In this document: piece by piece, positions 53,601-60,560 of the stretch
How the letters are laid out: every line of letters starts with the position of its first letter
Numbering within the stretch: position 1 is the first letter of the stretch
DNA from: Misgurnus anguillicaudatus
Taxonomy: Eukaryota; Chordata; Actinopteri; Cypriniformes; Cobitidae
Length of the DNA stretch: 64,000 nucleotides
Assembly: GCF_027580225.2 (NCBI RefSeq)
Contig: NC_073342.2
Location: forward strand, 15,697,001 to 15,761,000
Direction: 5' to 3'
The notes under the pieces: model-generated
Seen by the model: only the letters and a program-made list of their open reading frames with translations
What the model was told of the DNA's origin: nothing
Databases searched by the model: none
Program-made: the position numbers and the translations under genes

Positions 53601-56600
53601 TTAAAAGTAGGCCAGTACCACATATGCTAAGCACAGCAGTTAGTAAAGCCCGGCTCTGAAACCAATTAAGAGCGCTGTACAGTCGATGCTGCCACATCCA
53701 CATCCCACACTGCCAAATCTCCTCACTTCCTCTCTTAAAAAGCTTCTGCTTGAGTCTCAGCTGAGGCACAAATTAGTAAGGTATAGTCAAGCAAATCTGT
53801 TCCTAACAGACAAAGAAAAGCAAGACCTCAAAAAGTTTTTGATGTAACCATTTAGATTTTTGTGTCAATTTACTGTCAACATGAAACTTTACAGGAAACA
53901 AAATGTTTGCTCTTAAGTTGTGTAAACGCATGTATCACATTTGCCCCCATGGTCGGCTTTACTGCACTCACGATACATTCACGACAAAAGAGTGCTTGTT
54001 TTTGTTTACGTTTTTCGTCACGGGTCTCTTAAACGAGTCTGAAGTCAGTTCCTCCTGATGAATCACATACGAGTTACACAGAGGGCTGATTTAAGCGTGA
54101 AGAAATGTGCTGAGCTATACTACATGAAAGCCAAAACCAACAAATCACTAAATAGAACCTCCTTCTCCCCTCAGTTGGTACTTTCCGCTTCCCCACAAAC
54201 ACACATTTCGACAGCACGTGTGTATTTCAAGAGCCCAGGTCTGTGCAGTCTGGTTTTGGATCTGATAACGCGATAACATTGGGTCAAACTAGAGATTATC
54301 TGACTCTTTTATTCCACTAGAGAGAGGTTTTACCAACTGCCTGATATTTAATGAGATCCAAGTCGAATTGTTGTCTATCTACAGTAGAATATTCATTTAG
54401 GATAGCTGTCACTGAGAACACACAACCATATGCAAACCTTAGCAAAAAAAATTTGTGTGCCCCTATGCTATTACTTCCTGTTACTATTTAAGTTTAGAGA
54501 TAAGAAGAATGCTATCTAGTGGTCGGCATGTAACTCCAAACAAAACAACTGCCATGAATCTTGTATGATTTTATTTTTTAATTACTAATCGATACAATAC
54601 TGTCAAACAAAAATAACACGGAACTCTTGCTAATATAACCCCTTTATTTATATTTATATAACCCCTGATAGCGATATTTTAATTAGGGGTGCAGTGATAT
54701 ATTGGCCTATAATTGGAATCAGCTGATAATAGCATTTCTCCCACTATCAAACATTAGCCAATTGTTTAAAATGAAGAAAAAAGCCCCAAAATCTTGAATT
54801 GAGTAACAATGATAACTGAATTGCAGTTTGTATGCTCTGCACTTCTTGAATTTCATGACATAATAATTTGAGACAAGGAGTAAAAAGCGAAACTGTCTGT
54901 ATCTATCGGTATTCTAAGTAATCGTATTAGGGCTGTCACGATTATGAAATTTGACTGGCGGTTAATTGTCTGATAAATTGTGGCGAATATGGCGATTAAT
55001 TGCCTGCTTTAAGGCTTGACGATTATGCCGATTAATTGTCTATTTTATTGCTTTGACATTTAATTCTCATACATTTTTTCTTTGTTTATGAAATAATTTT
55101 CACACATTTTTGCACTTTTTGCAAGGTTGACCTGGCAGAAAATATTAATACACATAACACATATTTAAAAGTAATCCGATACTGTTTTGTTTGTACAGGG
55201 GCTGCAGCTCCCCCTTGTGTTTTTTAGAGAGATGTGCAATCATTGCGGTGATCTGAAATCATCACGATGAGGTCAAACAATTGCGATGAGAAAATTATTT
55301 AATCATTGTGACAGCCCTACTACGGATGCACCGATACCATTTTTTAAATATGCTAAATATATTTTCCAGTAAAAAAAGCTTAAGTGTGCAGATGGTTATT
55401 TTGGGAATTATGGACTAGACCATGCCTTTTACGCACATCCCGGGTGCAGAATTGATGCACTTGAAGCATCTTCTCATGGGAATCCTCGCAAAGGAAAGTT
55501 CATAACCGTTAAAACACAAAGAGAATGTACTCAACACATAGTAAATTGCATCCATCTAACGGATTACTGAGATAAAATTTTATAAAATCAGATCTTTAAA
55601 ATAGCCTAAAGTTATTGTGTGTGTGTGTGTGTGTGTATGACGCGTTTCATCCGTCCGCTTCACCACTGCATTAACCCAGTTGCAAGTCCAGAGTTTCTGT
55701 GAACTTAAATATCTTTAAATGTGTTTGTTCCTTTACAAGAAGCTATTGAATGTATTAAAAAGAATTTGAATATAGTGCAAAAAACCCTGTATGGTGCTTT
55801 TATAATACTTTGTTCTAAAGTTGTTAACAAACTTTGTCAATAACAACCATGGGTAACGCACAGTATCAGAATTGGGTCGTCCTGTTAGTCCAATATCTGA
55901 TCCAGCAAAAAGGCTGGATCGGAGCCGTTACGATCCAAGATATCGGATCGGTGGATCCCTTATTTTAACTTTACTAAATCATAGTTACAAAATAACTGAA
56001 TACACATGGCTAGCAAGGACACATTTCCGACAGACTAAGTACATTCGGATAAAGTTTAGGCCCCTCAATCAGGTTCTATTGCAATGTGCTGCATGTTTAT
56101 GTTTTTTTCTAGCTAACTATTACCTCAAAATATGTAATAATCTAGCATGGGTCTCACACATGCCACAGGGGCACATTGTGCTGCTTGCGTAGACATAAAT
56201 ATGTGTAAAAGAAAACCAGATATTATGAGGTCATGCAGTCATGCGGTAAATATAAATTGCATCAACGTATAGCAAATTGATGTTGAAAAAATGTTTTGTA
56301 TTGTATGTTAACTTAAATGTAATGTCACCGTCACTGTGTTCACAAGCTTGTTTGTTGACAAAATGACATTTTTTGGTTTACAACATAATTACACATTTCT
56401 TACATTTAATTACACGTTGGGTTTGAGAAAGTGTACAGTGCCAGTCGCCGTAAAAGTCATCATTGATTCTTTTAAAGTGCTCCTGGACTTAGGACCCCCA
56501 GGAGAACAAATCCAATAAAATGACAGTAAACACTTGTAAGATCTCAGAGCTGAACTGTTTTTTGCGCCAGCTGACCCTAGATTATTACTGTTGCCCTAGG

Positions 56601-59600
56601 AATCTCCCCATAGGTGTTTCTGAATAAATTTAAACTGACCTATATATCTTGGGGTGATGGTTAAAGATTTGCGCTTGTAACAAAATATTGTAGGTTCAAA
56701 CTCAGCAAGGGATGATTTAGAAAACATGAACATTGGGGACCGCATCTATCATCTATGTCATAATTTGCTCATCCTCGTGTCTTTCAAAACTTGTAAGACT
56801 TTTACTGTTTAAAAAAATCAGCTATTTAACCAAGCAGTCACTGATTTCTATATAATAGTGGAGTACTGTAAAGAAATAAATCTGGTCCGAACAACAAGAG
56901 ACCAAAATTTCACTTATTATTGTCTGAAAATCTTCCTCTCCTCCACAGCGTGTGACTCTTATTTGCACTTTTGCAAATGTTAACTTGCAGCAACAAGATC
57001 GGTCATGTGACTTGCAAAAACATGTTGCATCACTGATCTGCCATGAGGCATCCTTACTTCTTAGATCTTACATCCAAAGCAAAATTTTTAGTTTTCGTTA
57101 AACTATCCCTTCAAAATGATCTAAAAACTAGTGTGCTCAAAACACAAGCATTTAAATCTCACAGGGAGGGTGCGCTCAACAGTTGCAGTGTGGAAGAGAG
57201 AAGGCAATGTTAAAGCAAAGTTCATCTGTATGGATGATTAGACTGTTGTCTGACAGTAACTGAGGTCATGTTGGGCAAAACAAGTAAAACTGACATCAAA
57301 AGTCACATGTACAATGTTCATTTTAATTGACTGTTTTTATGTTACGCGATTGACGTCACTTGGCATCATCCGGGAAACTGCTTAAACAGTTATTAAAAAC
57401 CTCTAAGCATTGCATTTGAAATGATACAACCCCTTTAAAAGAGTACATAGTGCATAGCCACAGGGTATGACATTAAGAAATAAATGGTAAATTGACTGCA
57501 TTTATATAGTGCTTTCATAGACCAATGGCCATCCAAAGCGATATTGCCTCACATTCACCCATTCACTCACACATTCATACACCGATGGCAGTGTCAGGCA
57601 TGCAAGGCGCCATCCAGCTCGTCGGGAGCAGCTGGGGTTAGGTGTCTTGCTCAAGGACACCTCGACACTTGGTCAGGTGGAGCCAGGGATTGAACCACCA
57701 ACCTTCCAATTTGTAGACAAACTACATAAACCACGAAACCACTGCCATCCGAACAAATAACATTATTCGCGGCAACGTAAGGAATTGTGGGTTATTTGCA
57801 GCACCAAAAGATACTTCTCATGCATTCCTGTGAAAAAAGATTGCATTCGAAGGTCGCGTTCAGAGTGTCCTACTTGCTTTACTGAAATTAGACAGCCTTC
57901 TGATGTATGCAGCCTTTGAATGTGACCTCCGGAGGACGCAGCTTACCAAAACGAAACACAGCTACTCCTGGCTATTTAAAAGGAGATGGGGCAACCAATA
58001 CGTCCCGCCCTCATTTTCTGTTTGAGTGACAACTAGAGGTCTTCTTGGGTTCCAACAAGAAATGTACCCAACCCAAAATGAGCCGAACTACTTTTTACAC
58101 GAACCCGACGTGCATAAATCTTTTTTTAAAGGGACAGTAAGTAGGGTTTAAGTGTTTTATTAATTAAAATCAATGCCTTTTTTTTTAAATATGTCCTCGT
58201 TGGTGTCAAATGACCTCTGCCAGTGATCTGACTTTTCTTTGTAAGCTTAGAATTTCTTCTCTTAACTTACATTGAACGGATAAGTCCAAGGAAGCTTAAA
58301 GTTTAATGTCGTTCCGCCTTATTGATAAACTATAATAGCAGAGAGGGACAAAAAGCACTAGCCTACCAAAGCGTTTCCACAACGCGTTTTCATTCAGAAC
58401 ACGTGAACTAGCTGAAACGGACAAGGAGATCAGTGATTACATAACAACTACCGTAGTTGCAACACGCATTTGGAAAAGCGAGGCGCTAGAGAGCACTATT
58501 CGCTTGAATGCAAAATACAATTTCACCATTAGATGGGGGTAAATCCTACTTATTGTCCCTTTAAAGAAAAACCCTGTCTGCATCCGCACACACCAGAAAC
58601 CCAGGTGGCCTCGCAAACCATTTGGCCAACTGTTCTATTATTTTCATTTGTTATCTGACACCAAGGTAACACAGTGTGCATTCAGAATTGATTGACAGTT
58701 CAACGAAAATTAACCTTCCGCCAGCCACACGATGTTGCAAGCTCTCTTGGAAAACAGATGCGGTGGTTGGTAAAGGACTTGATGCACACATGGAAAATAG
58801 TTTGGTCTTCTCGGGTCCATTCGGCAAAAATACATTCATTTAACTTACCCGAGACCACTAATATACCTGTGTCCGAGGCACATGTTAAACTTTTAGACCC
58901 AAACCCGCTCGGTAGGACTTGGGTCTCTAGTGACAACTCCATCAATGTATCAAACATTTTAAACTGCTTCAGTTGGCCTTTAAAGAGCTACTCTGAAAAA
59001 AGATCTTTAAAATGTCTCTTTTTGTCGGGGTAAACATGAGGTAAATGTATGACAGACTTTCTATTTTAACCTCTCTAAATTCATCTCACCTTTGTGCAGC
59101 ACGGACATCCGGTCTGGCAAGAGTTGAAGGTGGTGATGTATGAAGGAAAGGTAGAGGTCGCGAGGCCACTGGCCCCGCCTCCGTGTGACGTCGACGGCGC
59201 CTCACCAACTGTCACTTGTAGGATCTCCTGGATCTGCGTCAACTCCTGCCTCAGCACCTGCTTCTGATGAAAACTAAAGGCGGGGTGGTTAGAGGCCATG
59301 GTGAAGAGGAGCAAAAACTGCTCCCCTGTCTGTCCATCGTTAAGCTGCAGGCCGTAATTATTGATGATGGTGTCAATGTGAGTGAGAGTCCGAAACAAAA
59401 CTCCCGCCGCCACGCGGTTGTCAGAGCTGAGGAGCGCGAGGGAGACGAGCAACTTGCTCCTTACGACCTCATCCGTGATGTTGGTAAGGTTGGCGAGGTC
59501 GGCCGGGTTGTTGGCTTTGATTTCAGCATCCCTCAGGGAGTGGTAGTCTTTTCGGGCCAGGTCCTCCAAACACGAACCGAGGAAGCGCAGCTCGATGGGC

Positions 59601-59710
59601 ACGCACAGGTCCAAAAGGCCACAAAGGAATTCAGCCCTATGTGCCGAACTCAGCACCGAGAACCAGCGGTAAACATCCTCTCTTTGAACAAAACACCTAT
59701 TCTCAACCAT
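25693..59710 (-). CDS. zcchc14: Zinc finger CCHC domain-containing protein 14, whole gene, 13 coding exons
   Basis: Exons join with compatible phases into 2931 nt, 976 residues plus stop, close to the human protein in length. Residues 1-207 (exon 1) are the conserved N-terminal domain: MVENRCFVQREDVYRWF..., LCGLLDLCVPIELRFLGSCL, and FSFHQKQVLRQELTQIQ, ending in a Cys cluster CPCC. A SAM domain spans about 440-498 (GILDWLRKLRLHKYYPVFKQ). SRPTAQVLPVQND lies at 610-622, a Cys cluster at 823-834 and a CCHC knuckle at C935/C938/H943/C948. The last exon gives GTFRLKYSPQSDSQDSGD. ZCCHC14 binds hairpin RNA through its SAM domain and recruits TENT4A/B poly(A) polymerases; in people hepatitis B virus RNA exploits this. 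It acts in the cytoplasm and nucleus. Convergent with map1lc3b, as in human. Introns are swollen by transposons. Confidence 0.95.
25828..26741. mobile_element. DNA element with GGGTGATTCTCACGAAA ends
   Basis: GGGTGATTCTCACG at 25828 is inverted as GTGAGAATCACCC ending at 26741, flanked by ACAT on both sides. The AT-rich interior repeats ATTACCGCAA (about 26013 and 26393) and its inverse TTGCGGTAATGAGA (about 26539). No transposase. Confidence 0.85.
26816..26982. mobile_element. Short hAT-like MITE with 7-bp target duplication
   Basis: TAGGGTGACCATATGTGCCA is inverted as TGGCACGTATGGTTAACCTA. Flanking CCTTAGC occurs on both sides (26809-26815 and 26983-26989). Only 167 bp long. Confidence 0.85.
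27019..28143 (-). CDS. zcchc14: zcchc14 exon 12 (large, zinc-knuckle exon)
   Basis: 1125 nt, acceptor CTTTTAG|GTTTGG and donor CAAG|GTAACA. Encodes residues 584-958: the conserved SRPTAQVLPVQND block, a long Ser/Pro/Thr-rich disordered part, the cluster C823-V-C825-SS-C828-G-C830-SGN-C834, the following VSYAGYFPHPFSGTSVFT block, and the CX2CX4HX4C zinc knuckle SCYNCGLSGHRAQDCKQ. The first M of the open frame is not a start; the frame continues from the previous exon. Confidence 0.95.
28222..28365 (-). CDS. zcchc14: zcchc14 exon 11
   Basis: 144 nt, acceptor CGTTCAG|AG and donor AGAC|GTAAGA. Encodes LRVDVENSSLPIPRDSSSSS and then GYSSAPTSPMTPLSRDASFD, a Ser-rich linker that parallels the human ELRVEVEQ... 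segment. The pyrimidine tract before the acceptor is weak. Confidence 0.85.
28366..30724 (-). other. zcchc14 intron 10
   Basis: Contains a hAT-like MITE (28688-29000) and decayed repeat sequence at about 29200-29280 and 29730-30090, the latter with ATACATTGTATCATG-like palindromic motifs and a short (CA)n. The rest is unassigned. Confidence 0.75.
28688..29000. mobile_element. hAT-like MITE with 8-bp target duplication
   Basis: Flanked by ATGGCAGG at 28680-28687 and 29001-29008. The ends TTGTTGGGCGATATGCC and ATCGTCTATCGGCACAACCC are inverted. The interior has GATAT/ATCGTC motifs. Confidence 0.88.
30725..30843 (-). CDS. zcchc14: zcchc14 exon 10
   Basis: 119 nt, acceptor TTGTCAG|AGAGAAG. Encodes EKLEKRYVVSQFPVSCGG and then VARVTPSSHMGPLTHTG. 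The donor is ambiguous: GGTACAG|GTACAC (used here) or, 6 nt earlier, CACTG|GTACAG. Both keep phase 1 and differ by two residues. Confidence 0.88.
30844..32340 (-). other. zcchc14 intron 9
   Basis: 1.5 kb, largely repeat-free by eye. No feature recognised. Confidence 0.7.
32341..32429 (-). CDS. zcchc14: zcchc14 exon 9 (second half of SAM domain)
   Basis: 89 nt, acceptor TTGCAG|TTC and donor CAAAA|GTGAGT. Encodes FLALTEEDLNKYDLTQGAKK and KLKTQLELQ: the C-terminal SAM helices with the basic GAKKKLK motif that in Smaug-type SAM domains contacts hairpin RNA. Confidence 0.95.
32430..33221 (-). other. zcchc14 intron 8
   Basis: 0.8 kb splitting the SAM domain. Nothing recognised inside. Confidence 0.75.
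33222..33513 (-). CDS. zcchc14: zcchc14 exon 8 (Pro-rich linker and first half of SAM domain)
   Basis: 292 nt, acceptor TGCTATATAG|G and donor GAAGAG|GTAGGT. Encodes RPICGVASIQPVLGIHTS, a Pro/Gln-rich stretch (HLPPLPPQTAV) and SAM helices 1-2 GILDWLRKLRLHKYYPVFKQ LTMEE. RPICGVA matches human RPVCGVA. Confidence 0.95.
33514..34020 (-). other. zcchc14 intron 7
   Basis: Contains a SINE (33584-33975) split by inserted repeat sequence at about 33650-33920. Confidence 0.7.
33584..33975 (+). mobile_element. tRNA-derived SINE, interrupted
   Basis: A box-B-like GGGTTTGATTCCAGAGAAC near 33612 and ACACACATACTGATAAAAGA match the SINE at 9228. The tail GAGTTGCTTTGGATAAAATC lies only after about 270 bp of unrelated sequence, so another repeat inserted between body and tail. 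Confidence 0.6.
34021..34057 (-). CDS. zcchc14: zcchc14 exon 7 (37-nt small exon)
   Basis: Acceptor TTTTGCAG|AT and donor AACAG|GTGAGC. With neighbouring phases it encodes LGCLLQYRGAN. Similarity to the family is weak here, but splice sites and phase fit both neighbours and the total frame stays open. Confidence 0.75.
34280..37256. mobile_element. DNA transposon enclosing a 174-bp satellite array
   Basis: The left end CTGTCCCAAATGGCGCAC near 34287 is inverted at the right as GGGCCATTTGGGACAG (37079-37094) and again as GGTGCCATTTGGGGCA (about 37239-37254). The right-end sequence is itself duplicated (36867-37090 and 37095-37255 share AAGAGNAATCAGACGAC, ATGGGAG and AAAATACGACTC). No transposase frame was seen. 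Confidence 0.75.
34287..36870 (+). repeat. Satellite array, 15 units of about 174 bp
   Basis: The CCAAATG landmark occurs at 34291, 34465, 34639, 34813, 34987, 35161, 35337, 35511, 35685, 35860, 36034, 36209, 36382, 36556 and 36730. Spacing is 173-176, mostly exactly 174. Every unit carries CTTCATGTGGACTTT-like, CTCGTGGCCTTAAATTGCA, AGTCCGTAGG-TGTCC, TGTGCTCATCAGCACCCC and GAAGCCCTCACTGCTGCTCC. Units are highly similar. Frames on both strands (for example 35165-35380, 35689-35922) are by-products of the repeat. Confidence 0.97.
37331..37471. mobile_element. Short palindromic MITE
   Basis: GGCTAGGCGGGATACAGCTA is inverted as TAGCTGTATCCCCTCTAGCC. GGTAGACTG occurs on both sides (about 37315 and 37478), as a target duplication would. 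Confidence 0.75.
37849..39165. mobile_element. hAT-like element with 8-bp target duplication, host of a nested element
   Basis: The left end CAGGGGTTTTCAAACTTT with GTGTGGACCAC is inverted at the right as GTGGTCCGCGGACCACAG TTTGGGAATGG. Flanks GTCTAGTC (37841-37848) and GTCTGGTC (39166-39173) differ at one base. The interior is split by 38201-39061. Confidence 0.85.
38201..39061. mobile_element. Nested element with GTGTTGGG ends and direct repeat CATATTCTCA
   Basis: GTGTTGGGAAAGTTCAC on the left and GTTCAATGAACTCATTCAAG CCCAACAC on the right. CATATTCTCA lies directly outside both ends (38191-38200 and 39062-39071). The left part is built of repeated GAACTAGTTCA / AGTTCACAGTTC motifs. Inserted after the hAT element that contains it. 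Confidence 0.85.
39240..39334 (-). CDS. zcchc14: zcchc14 exon 6
   Basis: 95 nt, acceptor CCACACAG|GTGC and donor CACAA|GTAAGG. Encodes LTSLPPHVLKHDKVCLFF then STSSAPQLPVST, parallel to human LASLPSHVLKNDHV...STSSPPQQL. An alternative acceptor TTTTTCAG|CACG at 39274 keeps the frame and would skip the first 20 codons. Confidence 0.93.
39612..39697 (-). CDS. zcchc14: zcchc14 exon 5
   Basis: 86 nt, acceptor ATCTTCAG|CTC and donor CCTCT|GTAATT. Encodes LAQLFPDECLEKLLPPMAGL then DSAQELDP, matching the human LCQLYPEENLEKLIPCLAG segment. Confidence 0.92.
39977..40048 (-). CDS. zcchc14: zcchc14 exon 4
   Basis: 72 nt, phase 0 at both ends, acceptor GGTTTCAAAG|GCT and donor CCCAG|GTGAGT. Encodes ALWSDSTRSTVSK TSQEVLEFISQ; human has VLWSDSS...SEVTEFISK. 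Confidence 0.92.
40228..40295 (-). CDS. zcchc14: zcchc14 exon 3
   Basis: 68 nt, acceptor TTTTTCTAG|TG and donor CTAGAG|GTGAGT. Encodes YVERIDLRVTPKPDKP then TEYILE, parallel to human SVEKIDLKG. Confidence 0.92.
40675..41501. mobile_element. TTAA foldback element, intact, same family as 22966-23834
   Basis: TTAA at 40671-40674 and 41502-41505 and termini AGGATTAGTC / GACTAATCCT. Arms of about 310 bp pair along their length, including TACTCACCACCATGTCATCC and its complement near 41450, and GGGTCTTATCTAG with CTAGATAAGACCC. The loop (about 40985-41255) is the same sequence as the 22.9-kb copy's loop but in opposite orientation. Confidence 0.92.
42080..42120 (+). repeat. (GA)n-rich tract
   Basis: GAGAGAGAGAGAGAGAGAGA followed by AAAAAAGAGAGAGG. 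Simple-sequence repeat. Confidence 0.9.
42266..43591. mobile_element. 'AGGTGCAGTGTG'-family MITE, enlarged by nested repeats
   Basis: Starts TTAA|AGGTGCAGTGTGTAA at 42262. The family's GACAGAAATGCAATATAATA and GAATGAGCCTTTTTATGTACAT follow. It resumes near 43436 (CATAAACGGACAAACTGC) and ends ATGCCGTTAAAAATCTAC with a decayed terminus at TTAA 43592-43595. Between lie an inverted-repeat element (about 42415-42910) and another repeat ending TTTTTTTACAGTCTATG (to about 43432). Confidence 0.75.
42415..42910. mobile_element. Nested MITE with GTGCATAGGTCCTACGGCGTAG ends
   Basis: CGTGCATAGGTCCTACGG at the left is inverted as CCGTACCTACGCACG at the right, within about 495 bp. The 94-codon frame at 42493-42777 lies inside it and resembles no known protein. 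Confidence 0.7.
44165..44218 (+). mobile_element. SINE tail fragment
   Basis: CAGTCGCTTTGCATAAAGCA TCTGCAAAATGAATAAATG is the tail module found at the end of the SINE at 9228-9350. The body is not recognisable. Confidence 0.5.
44621..44689 (+). repeat. (GT)n microsatellite
   Basis: 69 bp of uninterrupted TG repeats preceded by TATATATATA. It creates long spurious frames on both strands. Confidence 0.98.
45525..45802. mobile_element. TTAA-flanked MITE, ends AGGAACAGTATGTA
   Basis: TTAA at 45521-45524 and 45803-45806. Inverted ends AGGAACAGTATGTAGG / TTACATACTGTTCCT. An internal direct repeat of about 33 bp (GGCCAAAACTGGTATTGCAA, GGCTAAAACTGGTACTGCAA) is present. Confidence 0.88.
46038..46276. 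mobile_element. MITE with GGTCGGTTTCCCGGACA ends
   Basis: GGGTCGGTTTCCCGGACATG is inverted as CTGTCCTGGAAACCGCCCC. ACTAGTCCTAGACTAA mirrors TTAAACTAAGGCCTAGTCC inside. 239 bp. Confidence 0.8.
46303..46842. mobile_element. 'TAGGGCTGTCAC' family, opposite orientation
   Basis: Ends GTTGTCACGATGATTAT and GAATTGTGACAGCCCTA, with CACAAGGGGGAGCTGCAGCG and GATTTCAGATCACCGCAATG inside, the complement of motifs in 13297-13665. Internal duplication of a GGCAATTAATCGTCATAATC segment. Confidence 0.85.
48173..48480. mobile_element. Decayed interspersed repeat (CTCTATCTTACACCCGG type)
   Basis: GGGCTCTATCTTACACCCGG followed by TGCAATGCAGCGCAATGTG. It contains paired TTTGCACCC and GGTGCAAA-like motifs and AATGGCGCAATGTG. 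A related GATTAGACATAGCGCCAGCGC near 49150 could be the other end, with more sequence inserted. Borders uncertain. Confidence 0.45.
49436..49495 (-). mobile_element. SINE tail fragment, inverted
   Basis: TTATGCATTTGGCAGATGCT then TTAATCCACAGCAACTTACA is the reverse complement of the SINE tail module. It marks a minus-oriented remnant. Confidence 0.5.
50321..51223. mobile_element. DNA element with TAGTGGCGCTTTTCCATTGC ends, hosting a nested palindrome
   Basis: TAGTGGCGCTTTTCCATTGC ATGGTACC is inverted as GGTACTATGCAATGAAGAAG CGCCATA. Internal CAGTGGAAAAGCCCC echoes the end. The nested element 50405-50682 lies near its left end. Confidence 0.8.
50405..50682. mobile_element. Palindromic MITE rich in AGCTGGT
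   Basis: TACTGAAAAATCCAGC is inverted as GCTGGATTTTTCAGTA. The whole 278 bp is built from AGCTGGT / ACCAGCT motifs in opposing orientation, about 20 in all, so it can fold into one long hairpin. Confidence 0.9.
51717..51843 (-). CDS. zcchc14: zcchc14 exon 2
   Basis: 127 nt, acceptor CATTTCCAG|ACC and donor CAAAG|GTGAGT, phase 0 in and phase 1 out. Encodes TMQREVTGGQTDEGLGPEI then MPPSPSLICQEMPLKAQTG and KPSK. Divergent from human except the KPSKV junction (human KHSKV), but phases and splice sites fit. Confidence 0.85.
52096..52200 (+). mobile_element. SINE head (tRNA-like), partial
   Basis: CTGTAGCTCAACTGGTAGTG resembles a box A and ATGATTCAATCCCAGGGATC a box B, followed by ACACATTAACCAGTTTTC. 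The AGTCGCTTTGGATAAAAGC-type tail is replaced by AGGGAAAGTCCATAAAAGGC. Confidence 0.55.
52206..52790. mobile_element. Foldback element, family 'AGGGACAC', right tip decayed
   Basis: TTAA|AGGGACACTCCAC at 52202, with the same inner landmarks as 23989-24563 (CATTCAGCTGATCTCCGGG, AGCATAGCTTAGCATAA, GATATTACGCAGTGCCCG). The right arm fades after CCGGCCGAATAAACTCC. Confidence 0.8.
53041..53260 (+). repeat. Degenerate minisatellite, about 37-39 bp period
   Basis: Repeated AACCAGTTGAGAACCAGTGC with TTTAGATC-CTAAAG. Clear unit starts at about 53132, 53169 and 53208, with weaker copies before and after. About five to six imperfect copies. Confidence 0.8.
54928..55319. mobile_element. 'TAGGGCTGTCAC' family, third copy
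   Basis: Left TAGGGCTGTCACGATTATG and right CATTGTGACAGCCCTA are inverted. It contains GGGGCTGCAGCTCCCCCTTG and GATGTGCAATCATTGCGG in the same orientation as 13297-13665. An internal duplication of TGACGATTATGCCGATTAAT lies near 55018. Confidence 0.88.
57488..57755. mobile_element. Dispersed fish repeat, SINE-like
   Basis: TGCATTTATATAGTGCTTTC, CATTCACCCATTCACTCACA, GGGGTTAGGTGTCTTGCTCA then AGGACAC, and CCAGGGATTGAACCACCAAC are the landmarks of a repeat seen in many teleosts. Family name not assigned. Confidence 0.65.
58033..58930. mobile_element. hAT-like element with nested TTAA MITE
   Basis: CTAGAGGTCTTCTTGGGTTC is inverted as GACTTGGGTCTCTAG, with AGTGACAA on both borders (58025-58032 and about 58929-58936). 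AACCCGACGTGC and CCAAACCCGC-type motifs are inside. Split by 58130-58560. Confidence 0.7.
58130..58560. mobile_element. TTAA-flanked MITE, ends AGGGACAGTAAGTAGG
   Basis: TTAA at 58126-58129 and 58561-58564. Ends AGGGACAGTAAGTAGGGTTT / AAATCCTACTTATTGTCCCT. 431 bp, no coding potential. Inserted into the surrounding hAT-like element. Confidence 0.9.
59090..59710 (-). CDS. zcchc14: zcchc14 exon 1 (coding part, start codon)
   Basis: 621 nt, residues 1-207, ATG at 59708-59710 and donor ACAAAG|GTGAGA. MVENRCFVQREDVYRWFS, AEFLCGLLDLCVPIELRFLG, LARKDYHSLRDAEIKANNPA, VVRSKLLVSLALLSSDNRVA and FSFHQKQVLRQELTQIQ are strongly conserved with vertebrate ZCCHC14. The exon ends with the Cys-rich CQTGCPCCTK; human has CPACHK there. 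The plus-strand frame at 59267-59731 is its antisense shadow. Confidence 0.97.
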
Positions 59711-60560
59711 TTTAAACAGTACTCTTTATAAGCCACATAAATGGAGGATATGAAAAAATAATTAATACACCAAAATGTCGGAGTGATGACAAGATCGAGA
59801 CTTTATAAACTTTCAAACTAACGTTATTTACATACGTAAACATCCATAAACTCCTAAGCAGTGGTCAGCTTGAGCTTCTCAAGAAAACCGCTACAATAAC
59901 AAACTCTAACTTACTCAAATCCCAACGTTTCCTTCGCGATTTATACACAAACGGTTGCATTATATTATTAAAGCGGTTAGGAGTAAATGGTATAAGGAGA
60001 AACTTATTGAAGAAATAAAGTGTGTTTACAGTAAGTTAATCCCAGACGCGCGGCGGCGCAGCCCCTCTGCAAGCCCATGTCTCTTCTTTTTCCGCCAGCC
60101 CCCCTCTGCACGATCCCACGTCAGCCAGTTATTAAATAGAGTCCAGATTACAAAACATCAATAAAGACCCCTGTTTTACATCTCACAGTCTCCATTGCGC
60201 CGATCTGTCCAGGTCGGCATTGCACCAGCAAAAGGCAACGCTCGTTTCATGTGGAAAACTCCCCATTTGTAACAGTTTGACTGCCAGAATGGACGGCGTA
60301 TTCTTACGTCGGACGTTAAAGAGTAGCGGGTTTTAATGGTTTCCAAAAGGTGACACTTTATCCAGAGCTCCTATTCGCACACAAAGCGTTACTCGCGAGT
60401 GAGTTAATCAGCGGTTTCGTTACCTATCATTATCCTGTCGTGAAGTCGAGGCAAACTGACTGTAGTTCGCTATCCGAACTTCACGTAAACCCCTCCCATG
60501 CGCAATTGTTATTGGACGAGCGGTTTGTCAGTAATCATGATCCGGCTCTGATTGGTCAAA
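59711..60560 (-). promoter_or_regulatory. zcchc14 5'UTR and probable promoter
   Basis: A GC-rich block at 60045-60120 (CGCGCGGCGGCGCAG). Farther upstream, two CCAAT boxes on the minus strand (ATTGG on plus at 60511-60515 and 60551-60555, 40 bp apart) and an NRF1-like CATGCGCA at 60498-60505. This fits a TATA-less CCAAT/GC promoter firing leftward. The start site and any 5'UTR intron are not resolved. Confidence 0.45.

Larger units (their letters stand above)
51844..59089 (-). other. zcchc14 intron 1 (7.2 kb)
   Basis: Contains the SINE, foldback, minisatellite, hAT-like and TTAA elements listed separately. 53261-54927, 55320-57484 (apart from a 20-bp GT run at about 55616) and 58940-59089 show nothing I can name. 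Confidence 0.85.

Noticed and set aside
59267..59731. 154-codon plus-strand frame
   Set aside because: Exact antisense of zcchc14 exon 1, which is the conserved coding strand.
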